Assembly: GCA_015680905.1 (NCBI GenBank)
Contig: CM027378.1
Coordinates: 2,852,001-2,916,000, forward strand
Origin: Coptis chinensis
Taxonomy: Eukaryota > Streptophyta > Magnoliopsida > Ranunculales > Ranunculaceae
Reading direction: 5' to 3'
DNA: 64,000 nucleotides
Positions 11,891-22,500 of this stretch are shown here, one piece after another. The translations under genes were made by a program, and so were the position numbers. The notes under the pieces are model-generated. The model was not told where the DNA came from. It did not search any database and saw only the letters and a list, made by a program, of their open reading frames with translations. How positions within the stretch are numbered: the stretch's first letter is position 1; each line of letters begins with the position of its first letter.

Positions 11891-13189
11891 ATCATGTCGG
11901 GGGTAGTTTTCTTAGTAAAGGAGCCTTAGAGGCTTATACATTCTTAGAAGATCAATCTAAGAGGAACAACAATTGGGGAGGTAACGATTCCTCCCGCCTC
12001 CTCTCCTTCTTCTCGTGAGGTTAAACATGATCCCGAAGCTTAAAACTCTTATCGATGCCCTCACTAAAAGGTAGATGCCATCTCGTTCAACAACAACCCA
12101 CTCCGGTCATGAACATTAACTCTACTCGTTGTAATGTTTGTTGTAGTCTTGAGCATTCGACTTCTATTGTCCTCTTGTCTATGCACAAACACCACCACAA
12201 CCATCACACTTCAACCAGTTAACTCAACATCAAGGACAAGGGAACTTAGGTGACCAGAATAGAGGTTTAGTACCCATAACCTTAACTATCAACATCAAGA
12301 CATGAACGCCAACAAGCTTTTAATTCCAATACAACCATCTACGGACAAAGTAGTAGTGACCTTGTTGGAGAAACAAAATCAAATTATGCAACAAAACTCC
12401 AACTTGATGAAAGATCAAAGATGATCAAAACTCTAATATGATGAAACAAACGATGCAAATGATGCGTCTTTTTGTGCCAAAAGGTTATTGACATGTCTTC
12501 TAACCAAAATAATAACCAAACCGGCGTGTTTCCAAGTCAAGCGATTGCCTAATCCTAAGTCAACAAACACCGCCTTTGAAATAAGCGAAGATTTACGGTA
12601 ATGGTAATATAAACCAAGGAGACTCCTACAGGCAGTCACTACCCTTCGCTCAGTATGCAGTAGTTGATAACCAAGTGACTATGCCTAAAGATTACCCGAA
12701 ACTAAAAATGATACCATACCAAATACTATAATAGAAACTCAAGACCTACAACCGTAGAAGTACCGGTTAAACCACAACCAAAAAGGGAAAACATTACAAG
12801 ACATAATAATAGAAAGTGAAGACCCTACACCTGTAGAGGTTCCAATATGGACACCTAGTTGGAAAACGGCTAGAGATAAAGCAAAGACTAATAAAACTTT
12901 TATCCCTTCGCTAAAAATAGCGATAAAGCACCATATCCCCAAAGACTAGTTGTGTTTAAAAGGGCGAGAATTTTGATGAGATTAGGGAAGTGTTTAAAAA
13001 TTTGACTATAAACCTACCTTTTCTAGAAGCTATAAAAAGTCTACCTCGACACGCTTAAGTTTCTAAAAGAGTTGTGCACCAAAAAGAGGAAAACCAACAT
13101 ACCCCACGAAGCATTCTTAATCGAACAATATCCCTCTTTATCCGAACATAACGGAATTGTTAAGTACAAGGACCCCGGTCGCCCCTATT
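11891..13189 (+). other. Decayed gag-to-protease linker
   Basis: Asparagine/glutamine-rich coding remnants are seen in all three frames, with frequent stops. This corresponds to the poorly conserved C-terminal gag region. Part of it (about 12945 onward) has a related copy in reverse orientation at about 50260-50490. Confidence 0.55.
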
Positions 13190-14222
13190 GTACAATGCAC
13201 CTTAGGTGATACCTTCATAACAACCGCTTTATTAGACACGGGGGAGTGTTAACTTACTCCCTTTTTATTTATATAAACAATTAGGTCTAACAAAACTTCA
13301 ACCAACCAAAATGACTTTGCAGTTAGCCGATCGTTCTATTAAGTATCCCAAGGGTGTAGTTGAAAATATTCTCGTTAAAGTTCAGGATTTTTACTATCCA
13401 GCCAACTTTGTTATTCTTGACACAGAAGTTGCTCATGATTTCATTCCCATCATCTTAGGGCGTCCTTTCTTGGCAACCGCCAATGCCCAAATCAATTGTC
13501 GGGATGGCTCAATGACTCTTTCTTTTGGAAATCTTTCTGTAGAAGTTAACATGTTTAGACAAAAACAGGGACAACTAGGTTTGCCTATAGAAGGAGAAGT
13601 GAAGTCCATTGAGAGTTTTGTACCTCACATTAGTGCGGCTGACACTTTAGTCCCCACACTAGTAGATACCCCTCTTATGGAAGAAGACAAGGATCACAAT
13701 TTCTACTCCCTAGACGTAGATAACATCAAGGAAGATTTCCTTCGACTACTCTTTTGCAACCCTTCTTTGCCGCCTCGTGAGTTCTCTCCTATTGACATCC
13801 ATTCATCTCTTGACGCCATGACGGAAGAAGAATTTTTCGCCCTCTATCCCAGTGATTCTTCTTACCCACCTATTGAGGAATGTCTTGCATATCTCAAAGC
13901 CTCTGATGATATAAACCTAAGAACACTAGTTGAACACCATTCACCCACCTCACATCCTCATGTCACTCATTCACCTTCCATCACGAATGTTCCTCGCCCT
14001 CTACCTTTTCAAAGAACCATTGAGTTTGTACTTGACCTTGGTGTTTCTCTTATGCTTCATAACTATCTAAAACCAACTAGTGAAGAAGTAACACCCAAGG
14101 ACAAGCCACCGGACACTTTTTTCATTTTTTCCATTTTTCCCTTCTCAAAATTATCCACATCCCACGATCTTCCACAACCATCAATTTTCTCATGTTCATT
14201 TACTTGGCATTCCCTTCAGTAG
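13190..14222 (+). pseudogene. Athila-like protease and downstream acidic linker
   Basis: The segment begins CTLGDTF-like, then LLDTG with the retropepsin aspartate codon at 13235-13237, followed almost at once by an in-frame stop. The frame at 13311-14222 continues with MTLQLADRSIKYPKGVVE and ILGRPFLATANAQI, both diagnostic of Athila-lineage protease. The following 200 residues are acidic and proline-rich (EEEFFALYPSDSS, PKDKPPDTFF). A related copy occurs on the minus strand at 48886-50250. The stop after the active site results from a small deletion shared by both copies. Confidence 0.82.
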
Positions 14223-14949
14223 GAGGACAAAGAAGAAACTGTATGCTCGATTAGGTTTTAGATCTATAAGGCTTTACTCTCATTCCACTAAGCTACGCCA
14301 TAGGAAATCTTGGTGCTTAATTACGTTTGATGGTGCATTCCATGTTAATTATTTGTGGAAAGACCCACAACTTTTAGATTATTGATATATGGGAAGCGCA
14401 TGTAAATACATATATATCACTTTAAGTCTAGGGAATCGACTTTAAAAGACCACGTTTTAAAACAAATTTTTACAAACCTGTTTTCAAAAATTTGTTTGGG
14501 GGTGGGGTGTTTGGTTTTTCCATTCTTGATCATTCAAATTCCTATTCTTACCCCCACCTCGCTCCCTTTAAAAAAAAAAAAAAAAAAAAAAAATGTTTTC
14601 CACTCCAAGTTTTACCTTCTTTTTGCTCTAAACTCCGGTTTCGGTTTTAGCTTTTACGAGCGCCGCGCCTTTACTTTTTTTTTTTGAAGAATTTTGTCGA
14701 GCGACCGCCTCATCATCGTGACCAGCCCTCCGACTCTTATGGACCTAGAGCGACCGCCCTCATACCGAAGCGACCGCCCTCGGCCTATCGGACCTAGAAA
14801 GCGACCCGCCCTCATACCAAAGCGACTTCGGGCCAAACACTGGAATTCTAAATACACAGAGCGACTCGCCTAGTTAGTTTCGGCCACCGACTTCCGTGGA
14901 CCAAACAAATTCCGGTTTTCTACGGGTAGTTTCGGATCATTCACAGCTA
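14223..14949 (+). other. Linker with A-run and PPT-like motif
   Basis: It contains TTTGTTTGGGGGTGGGG at about 14486-14505, which resembles the terminal polypurine tract, then a run of about 22 A at 14570-14592 and a GCGACCGCCC-rich patch. No reverse transcriptase motif is present where an autonomous element would have one. Confidence 0.55.
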
Positions 14950-15752
14950 TTGCAGAGCGTAATTTTGAGATGACATCTCCTACATTGATACCGAACAATC
15001 TTTCAAAGATTTGTTTCAAAGCACTACTTATGGTGCTTGGTTTGTGAGGTGATCACACACGAAGCCGGGATCGCTTATGGTTCTTGCAAGCATTTGTTCT
15101 TGGACTTGCCATGCCCGCTGAAATACAATACCCATGATGCTATTGGGTAGATAATATGCATGTCTACACTTATGACTTTTTGCATGAGGCTTATGGGTCC
15201 GGCATTTTCCGTGTAGAGGACCAAGGGACATATAACGTAGCCCTTGGTAGCTTGTCCCTTAATGTGATACGGTAATGTTCTTTATCATGCTAAACATATT
15301 AGGGGAGTGATATTTTTCTTCTGCGAATGATGCCACTTGCGATGTTTTCCTTGCTTTAGCTGAGGAATGCCTGCTATATGACCTTCCTAATACCTTAATG
15401 TCTAGTTTAGCACGAGCCCATAGCATGAGGCATAAGTATCTTCTTATGCCTATATTAGTTTCCCGTATTATGCTATGTTTCTTTCCTGTTTTTTGTGCCC
15501 GTTTCACGGATTGGGTTGGGGTCGACATTTGTGAGACCCACCAATTATATTATCAGATCTTTCCGTGCAATGACTTGGCAAGGATGGAGGATACAACCTC
15601 ATCAGGTTGCACCTTACACCCCATCCGACCAAGTGGCGCTTAACAGGTTAGCATCCGTAGATGATAAATGGCGGCAAGCTTGGCAAATTATAATGGCATG
15701 GCAGGACGCGAAGGAACCTCACTTCTTTATAGAAGAGGAGGATGACGAGTAA
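14950..15752 (+). pseudogene. Remnant of the env-region ORF of the Athila-like element
   Basis: Short frames (15398-15643, 15495-15752) and neighbouring fragments give a decayed protein, including RFTDWVGVD, ending in a WRQAWQIIMAWQDAKE stretch and an acidic EEEDDE tail before TAA at 15750-15752. Its place between pol remnants and the 3' LTR matches the extra ORF (ATHILA ORF1/env-like) of Athila elements. I do not recognise a specific domain, so the assignment is positional. Confidence 0.4.
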
Positions 15753-17559
15753 ACTTATTTGGAGTGGAGGTAAGTTTTTAGTTTCAGGTTAGTGTCTGCT
15801 TATGTCCCAAGCAATTTAATTCTGTTAACCCCATAATGGGTGGAACTCTTATAGAGTTGCGTCAGTTTTTTTTATATTACTATATTTGTATGTTTTAACC
15901 TTGTTTTGCAGATGTTCCAGAATTTCACGCATTTCCATGGTATTTTTCTACCCTCTTTATTTAAATGCTTTGAGGACAAAGCATTCTTCTTGTTTGGGGG
16001 GGGGGGCATAGAAATACGTGTAATTAATGCATCTGTTAGGATATAGATATGTATAATATGCATTTGTTTCCAAGTTAAAAATTTCAAAAATATAAATAAA
16101 TAAGTTTATGCTATACACTTAGGAATATTGGTATTGTTTCTTTCTCTATGCTCTTAATAATCTAGAAGTCTCACGTAGCTTTTGCATTAGAATAGTTTTT
16201 AGAAACTTAGATTAATATGTAGGTAATAATCTTTGCATCTATCTATAAATATATTACATGAGTATCTATGATTGTTTGGAAGTAAGTTTCTGAAATCTAG
16301 GCTAGAGTACTTATTCTACAAATCCTGTGAGAATATAGCCTAAAGCCTTATATGAGTGAAACATTTGAGAAATGACACAAGGGAGAAGTATATTCGAATA
16401 GAGAAATCACACGCCCACTTGCTTGACCACTATACCATGTCCTAGAGAGAATTTAGGCCCTTTTTTGGATCGATATAGCTAGAAATTCTGACCTAAGTAT
16501 ATTTTTCTAATTAGTCGCCCTAATCGAGCCTTTCTTTAGCCTTCCATAAACCACAATTCCCTTTTACCCCGTTACAAAAACAAAACAAAATAAAAAAAAA
16601 AAAAATCAACCTACCCAATCTAGAATAAGTCCGAGAATAGAATGAGTGAAGAAAGAAGAAGAGAAAAACGCGGTAAAAAAAAATTAGTAAGTTGCTTCAG
16701 AAAAAGAAAAGAAGTTTCCATCCAAAGAAAAAAAAAAAAAATAGAAATAAATAAAAACTCCAAAAATAGAATAAAAGGGAGTCAAAAGCCAAAGAAAAGA
16801 AAAAGAAAAATATGGCTAAGGATGGAAACAAAGCATATAGAAGCAAAAGAAAATAACAAGGTTTTTCTAAGTTACATAATATGAAGACTCTATTATCTCG
16901 GACTTGTCCTTTTGAATATCCATTTCCTTCCTTCTTAAACCATCTCCTAATCCCAACACCTAATAAAGACCTCTAGCTCAATTAGGAATAGGTTAGTGTG
17001 ATAGTAAGTGGCGGGTTGTGTTTGATCGACTCGGCTTCCTTGTGTGTATTGAGATTGTAAGGTAAAGTGTGCCCACTGCAATCGGAGTAGCTTGAAAACT
17101 TGAGCGGAAAAATCGAGTGATTTTTTGTCTTGACTTTTATGTGAGGACCTACTTAAGGGGCTTATTCGAGTTTTTGAAACGGGACCGCTAAGCATTTCAT
17201 AGCATTACTCATTGTATATATGTTTATTCGTAGATGATTGATTATTATGCATATATTAGCTTAGGTTTCGACATGATTATTCTGTATTCAATTGCTAGTG
17301 AGATGTATAGATAGTTGAGACATGAATGAGGAAACAATAGTTTTATTTCTTAGTCGTTATAGTATAGATGAAGTTTGTGAGTACCTTCACTAGAAAACTC
17401 TCACGAGGCTATAACTTGTCCACTAGGGAATTCCTAGTGGTTTAAGGCCTTGTTGCATATGGTCAATGCAATCGCACTCAGCGAAACGAGAGTAGTTAGA
17501 ACTCCATTTTTGGTCACTTATTCTAATTTCTCATCTTTGCTTGAGGACAAGCAAAATGC
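15753..17559 (+). other. 3' untranslated region of the Athila-like element
   Basis: Non-coding. It contains GAGGACAAAGCATTC followed by TTTGGGGGGGGGG at 15972-16007, a second PPT-like block, then A-rich sequence at 16560-16870. A related stretch occurs in reverse at 45405-45988 continuing at 47337-47450. The lysine-rich frame at 16642-16884 is low-complexity and not a gene. Confidence 0.65.
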
Positions 17560-17574
17560 TGTTTGGGGGTGGTT
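17540..17574 (+). other. Terminal polypurine tract
   Basis: TTGAGGACAAGCAAAATG is followed by TTTGGGGGTGGT directly before the 3' LTR. This layout is characteristic of Athila/Tat elements. Confidence 0.85.
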
Positions 17575-18681
17575 TGATAAGAGCCCAAAACTGTAGTTTT
17601 AACCCCTTAATAATCATACTGTTAGACCAATTATGTGAATAATAAGTAAGAGTTAATACTGATTACGTGTTTTTATACATTTCAGGCTTCAAAGTCCATT
17701 ATGTGCAGAAATGTGCCACTTTAGCGAGATAAAGGAGTAAACGTCAGCAGAACTTCCGAATGTCATATCTTTGGACTCAGACCTCGGATTGAGGCCTAAC
17801 TTATGTCAAAACGACCGGCTCGGAAAGAGCTTTGCAATGGTCCAAGCCTTGCACCAATCAGAGGAGCAGAAGTGGACGAAAAGTCTGTGGAAGCCAACTG
17901 CAGCTGAAGAGGCCTTTTTGGACTGAAAGAATTGGGTTTTGGGCCTCATTCTCTGGCCCAAAACATGGCTCCAAGCCCATGCACGATTTTTGGATCTGAA
18001 TGTATAAGAACAAAAGCTTAACTCATTGTTAATGGAAGTTAGGTTAGGAAGCTAATGTTAATGGAGTTTAGGGTTAGAAAAAGATAGATCTAGATTAGTT
18101 TTTAGATCTAGATCTAGTTTTGAATCTCCATTTTTATTAGTTTTCATTTCCCTTGTTTTAATTTAAAGTATTAAAATATTGTTATTGCTTCATTAGATAA
18201 ATCAAGTAGTTTATTATTGATCAAATTCGATTTTGTCATTTATCTATTGCTTAGATCTAATTTCATTTCTTGGTTGTTAGTCATTTCGTAGTTATTGATG
18301 TTGGGTTGGATTATTGTTCATTAAATTCATAAATTAGGTTGTCTTCATTTTGATTCTTAGACTATTGTTAAATTTAGATTTATAAAGTTTTAATTTCAGT
18401 TTAATTTAATTATGTCTTATTGTTATTATTGTTCTCGTGTTGGGAATGGTAGTATAGAAATTTCACACCAAACACATCACTCTCACTGTTCCTTGTGTTT
18501 GAATAATTGAATTCTATTTAAGTCTTGAGGGTTTAAGAGTGGAACGAATTCCTTACTCATTATATTGCATGATTATGTTTTGAGAGTAAGAAGAATTGAT
18601 TTAAACGTAAGAACGGTAGGATTACGTATTAGTGTTCTTGTAGCATTAATATTTAGGATTCTATTATTTTTATGTTTATCA
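17575..18681 (+). repeat. 3' LTR of the Athila-like element
   Basis: It is 1,107 bp, begins TGATAAG and ends TTATCA. It is followed by the target duplication CTAGC at 18682-18686. Confidence 0.92.
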
Positions 18682-18698
18682 CTAGCCGTTAGGACTCA

Positions 18699-18760
18699 GG
18701 ACGGGATGTTGGACTCCGTCTGGTGAGTTTTGTAATCCAGACGGAATCCAACATCCCGTC
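18699..18760. repeat. Right subterminal palindromes of the Harbinger element
   Basis: Two palindromes (18699-18720 and 18739-18760) have GGACGGGATGTTGGA and CCAACATCCCGTCC arms. They are variants of the left-end motif with TTGGA instead of TTAnA centres. Confidence 0.8.
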
Positions 18761-18989
18761 CGAAGTTAACAAGTCAGTGAAAAACTCAATGGAAGGTTTC
18801 ACTTTGTTTTGAACTGGGGAAAATAGTCACCGAGTTTATCACCCTGCATTGCACAGCACTTTTGGACCCAACTAGGTGAAAGTTTTCACAAACCCCCCTT
18901 ATTTCCCTGCATTGCAAATGCTCTTAAAGAAGATATTTCACCCCTCAGATGGTGTAAAAAGTTTCACCATGCATCTCTACTCACAGGAT

Positions 18990-20387
18990 TTAATGACTGA
19001 AGTACACTAAAATACACTTCAATAAACTATTTTACTATATATAGAACAACAACACAACTCTCTCTGGCGGCTCAAGGAAGAAGAGAAAGAAAAGGTTAAA
19101 GGTTTCTGTAATTTAGTAAATAGTTTTGGACGTGAGTCCTGTTTATACAGAGATCAAAGGTTGGTTTCTAAAACAGAGATAGAAACCTACTGTAAATAGG
19201 AAACCAAAAATGTGGTGGAGAAGCAAAAACATATCACACATGAGAAGCCCAATCCCAGGCCCGAACCCGACCTGTCACGTCACAACGCAATCCAACTCTG
19301 CTCGGTACGGGCGGGCACGTGCATGTGTGTGGCCCTTGATCGAGTGGGTCTCCTTCCCAAGCACAAAAGTATTAGTAACTTAAGGGCACGCTCTTAGACT
19401 AACGATAGTCTAGATATACTCACATCGTTAGTGGTAGCTTACTAATGTTGGACTATCACACAAACACAAAATGAGAAGGAGCATTCATTGGCCTTTTTCT
19501 CCACTTTGCATACCTAAGTAATTTGAAATACAAAGTGAAAATTTCAACAATTCCCCACTATTTTAAAATACTTATAGCCCCCCACTATTTTGGAATAGAA
19601 TATTACAAAATATTTAACGAAGTGCCAGAAAGAAACGAAATAACAATGCATAAGATATTGGGTGTTTTATGGGCTTGAACTAGTCATAGGGCAACAAGTC
19701 TTATCTCATGTGAAAGTAGTAGATAAAAATCTTTGAACCAACATTCACCTGTAGCGAAATAGAGGACATGCACCCATATTGCTTTTTCATTATATTGTTT
19801 GTTCTGCAGTGTTGTGCTTTCTGGCTATCTGTGCTTCATGAATGCTCTAGAATACCTGCCCAAATATCCATAAGAACCGATCTAGTTCTACATTCGATCG
19901 CATAGGTGGATTTGTACCAGGTGCACATTGCAGTTTAAATACACCATCTCATAATTAAAAGGACTATAAAATCCAATAAGAGTTAAAAAAAAAAAAAACC
20001 TCATCCTTACTCACGACAATTTTAGTTATACAATGTATACTATTGTACCATCTTGCCATAGGGTGGGATGTCTCGGTAAAAGAAGATAATAGTATAGTAG
20101 GGTGACGAAGTGACTTGTTTTTCCCTTTAAACCTACTTCATGAGATCTCAAATCATATAGGTAGGGTTACCGTCAGTGTCGCCCTATATATTAGGCAAAA
20201 GTCCCATCCCCCTCGACATTTCATCCACTTGCCTCATGCATGTTAAGCGGTTTTGTCATAGGATCTGCCAATTTCACCTCTGACCTCACATAATCTAGAG
20301 CTACTCCAGATTCCAACAACTACTTTATAGACTTGTGTCTCAAATGTATATGTCTACATTTTCCATTGTATAGTTTGCTCTTTGAAT
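18990..20387 (-). mobile_element. Ty1/copia remnant (3' end of pol, PPT and LTR)
   Basis: Read on the minus strand, about 20395-20210 encodes the C-terminal end of copia RNase H: RHIHLRHKSIK, then LDYVRSEVKLADPMTKPLN. It is followed by a GAGGGGGATGGGA purine stretch, about 600 bases of non-coding sequence, then AGTGGGGAAT (19550-19560) and an LTR beginning TGTTGAAATTTTCAC at 19549. The outer LTR end was not identified; the left limit is approximate. One in-frame stop is visible in the coding part. Confidence 0.6.
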
Positions 20388-20447
20388 TGATAAACACTCA
20401 AAACTTTAGTTTAAACCCATTAACAAGATTTCATTTAAGTCAATTAT
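20388..20447 (+). repeat. Short fragment of an Athila-type LTR start
   Basis: TGATAAACACTCAAAACTT and the next bases resemble the LTR starts at 9027, 42803 and 45989. It stops at the T-run of the adjoining LINE, which probably inserted here. No continuation was found on the far side. Confidence 0.45.
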
Positions 20448-20448
20448 G

Positions 20449-22500
20449 TTTTTTTTTTTTGGAAATGGTTATGGGATTAAGGCAGACCCCCACCTGTTTT
20501 ATTAATAGTTGAACCTTACAAGCCTCCGAAAGAGTTAGATCATTAAAAGGAGGTACACAAAGACTTACAAGATCGATCTACAGACATCAAGCCTGACATA
20601 CATGCATGAGAATACTCACGACACATACCACAAAGGGTCCTTACTAAAGTAGTGCTAGGAATGCTCTCTCATCTCCTACTTTCTGGCCATAACTTGCTTC
20701 ACTATCTCAGGATGATCCTTCCAAAGAGGAGACAACGCTTTCTCGTAGTCACAGAAGAAACACCTACAAGCATAACACAAGTAAGTGAGTCCTAGAGTAT
20801 CATCACAAAACTCTTTGGTGTAGTCCTCAAGATTCTTCATCCTTTTGTTTTTAATTTGTGACTTTGCCTTCTTCATCATAGCAAGGGTAGGCTCTACTTC
20901 ACCTGAAGAACGCGCTCGAACTTTACCTTCTTCCACTTTGTTCTTACCAGCCTTTTGTTTTTGCTGCTTTTTGGATGTGGTCACCACTAGTGGAGGAGCC
21001 ATGAGAGGGTCATCTGTAAACAACTTATCTTCTGAACCTAAGAGGTCATCATCCAAGTCCTCTTCCTCAGCAATCAAGCCTTGATACATATTAAGGCCTC
21101 TATTGTATGGTAACTGCTCACTAGGATTAAAAACTACTGGTTGGGTTATACAAGTAGTTGCGTGATTGCCGGCCACATTCATCCAGTCCCCTTGATCTTC
21201 CTCATTCGACTGAGTTGCTGGAACCTCAGAGTGAGTGCATACCACCATTCCAGGCGACACCAAATGAATATTACTATGACCAGTAGGCACATTCACATTT
21301 TGCATTATCCTAGGTGCAGAAGCAACCCTTATCTCTGTAAAAGATGTAGCCACTATAGATCCTTATGTTCCTTTTCCTCTATTTTCTTGTCTTTGCAATT
21401 GAGGTGCTGATCCTCTTATAGGAGTTGTACTCATGATCATATTTCTCATAAGATTAGTGTTTGGTAGAGCAAATTGAGGGGTAACCACCACAGGTTCCTC
21501 CATACTTGTAACACCATTACCTCTTTCTTGAACTGTTAGTGTTGCTTCATTTACTTGAGTAGGGCTCACATAGGTTGGAACACTAGCTTGTCCTTGTTGG
21601 TTTCTAGCTTGCTATCCAAACTATGTTAACTCTTGAAGTGCACTTAGCAGTGGCATGACCAAATTTGTTACAATTTTCACATGAAGAAGGTTTCCACGTA
21701 TTCCACACCCACCACCACCTCTCTCCCACCAACTTTTAGTTTCACAGTTGCTGGGTACTTAAAATTCACTGGGATTTCTACACACACACGAGCATAAGAG
21801 AGCCTCTTTCTTTGTGCAGTTGCGTCATCCATAAACATGGAGACACCAACTAAACTAGCCACAAAGGAGATGCCATCAAGTGTCCACAATTGTTTTGGAA
21901 CTTCATTCAACTTTACCCATATAGGAACAGTATCAACTTTGTTCCTTTGAGATTCAATCACAACACTCCAATGCTTTAAAACAAATATCCTACCTGCAAT
22001 AAAAATTGGGCCTGCTTCCAACACCATTTTCCTATCGTCGCCATTAGAGAAGGAAATGTAGAACAATTCCTTATCTGTAGTGATCTCAAAAGATGCCTTT
22101 AGTTTCCACTCTTTAGTCAAAAACTCCTTAACCATAGGAAAAGGTAGTCTTTTGTCAAGGAAATAACCCACTAAATAGTCTTTCCATTCTTGTATACCTT
22201 GTTCTACAATATGTTCAGGCGACTTCAGCAACTCCATCAACAAGTAACGGAGTAAAGTTCTTCAAAGCAGTTGTTTTCGCATTTGAAACACCTCCTTTGA
22301 ACAAAGAGCTCCAAGAGGACGTACGCCCCACCACCAGTTTGAGTTGGTTGAATGGGGGGAGAAGATGATGAGGCGTGTTGATCTGTTGTCATGATTGAGT
22401 CGATCTCTCTTCTTCTTCCTTAGTTGGTCCAGCAGAAAAATACCAGAAAAAGAAAGTTTTGGAGGGAAAAGAAGATAAGATTTGCTACCAACTAAAAATT
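20449..22500 (-). mobile_element. LINE-type element with ORF1 (DUF4283, zinc knuckle) and poly(A), lacking ORF2
   Basis: The T-run at 20449-20460 is the poly(A) tail of a minus-strand insertion. ORF1 starts near 22392 (MTTDQHASSSSPP). The frame at 21677-22243 contains a DUF4283 nucleic-acid-binding domain (FLTKEWKLKASFEI, VPIWVKLNEVPKQLW). A one-base frameshift near 21700 is followed by a CCHC zinc knuckle, CENCNKFGHATAKC. A charged, lysine-rich C-terminal part runs to a stop at 20676. Only about 215 bases lie between that stop and the poly(A), so no endonuclease or reverse transcriptase is present. ORF1 proteins of plant L1 elements bind their RNA. The element is dead. Confidence 0.72.

Larger units (their letters stand above)
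9027..18681 (+). mobile_element. Athila-like Ty3/gypsy LTR retrotransposon, non-autonomous
   Basis: Two LTRs start TGATAAGAGCCC and end TTATCA. The target duplication CTAGC is exact (9022-9026 and 18682-18686). The primer-binding site is complementary to a TGGCGCC-ending tRNA and the polypurine tract precedes the 3' LTR. The interior holds a broken gag, an Athila-type protease and an env-region remnant. I see no reverse transcriptase YxDD motif, RNase H or integrase. The element sits inside the Harbinger transposon, so it is the younger of the two. By eye the LTRs differ at only about eight positions outside their last 50 bases. Confidence 0.88.
2253..18923. mobile_element. PIF/Harbinger DNA transposon carrying a PMD gene, interrupted by an LTR retrotransposon
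   Basis: The left end reads GAGCATTTGAATGCAGG and the right end CCTGCATTGCAAATGCTC, an imperfect inverted pair. Each is flanked by TTA (2250-2252 and 18924-18926), the three-base target duplication typical of PIF/Harbinger. Subterminal sequence is also related at both ends: a G/CAATGCAGGTGATA-type block, then palindromic CATCCCGTC motifs. Inside are a PMD gene (2600-4999, plus), a DDE transposase (5815-7314, plus) and a Myb/SANT ORF1 (7720-8863, minus). Removing the 9,655-bp LTR element and one copy of its 5-bp duplication leaves about 7.0 kb, a normal size for an autonomous element plus cargo. Both transposition genes are broken, so this copy is immobile by itself. Confidence 0.8.

Noticed and set aside
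16642-16884. Lysine-rich 80-codon frame
   Set aside because: A-rich low-complexity sequence in the untranslated part of a retrotransposon.
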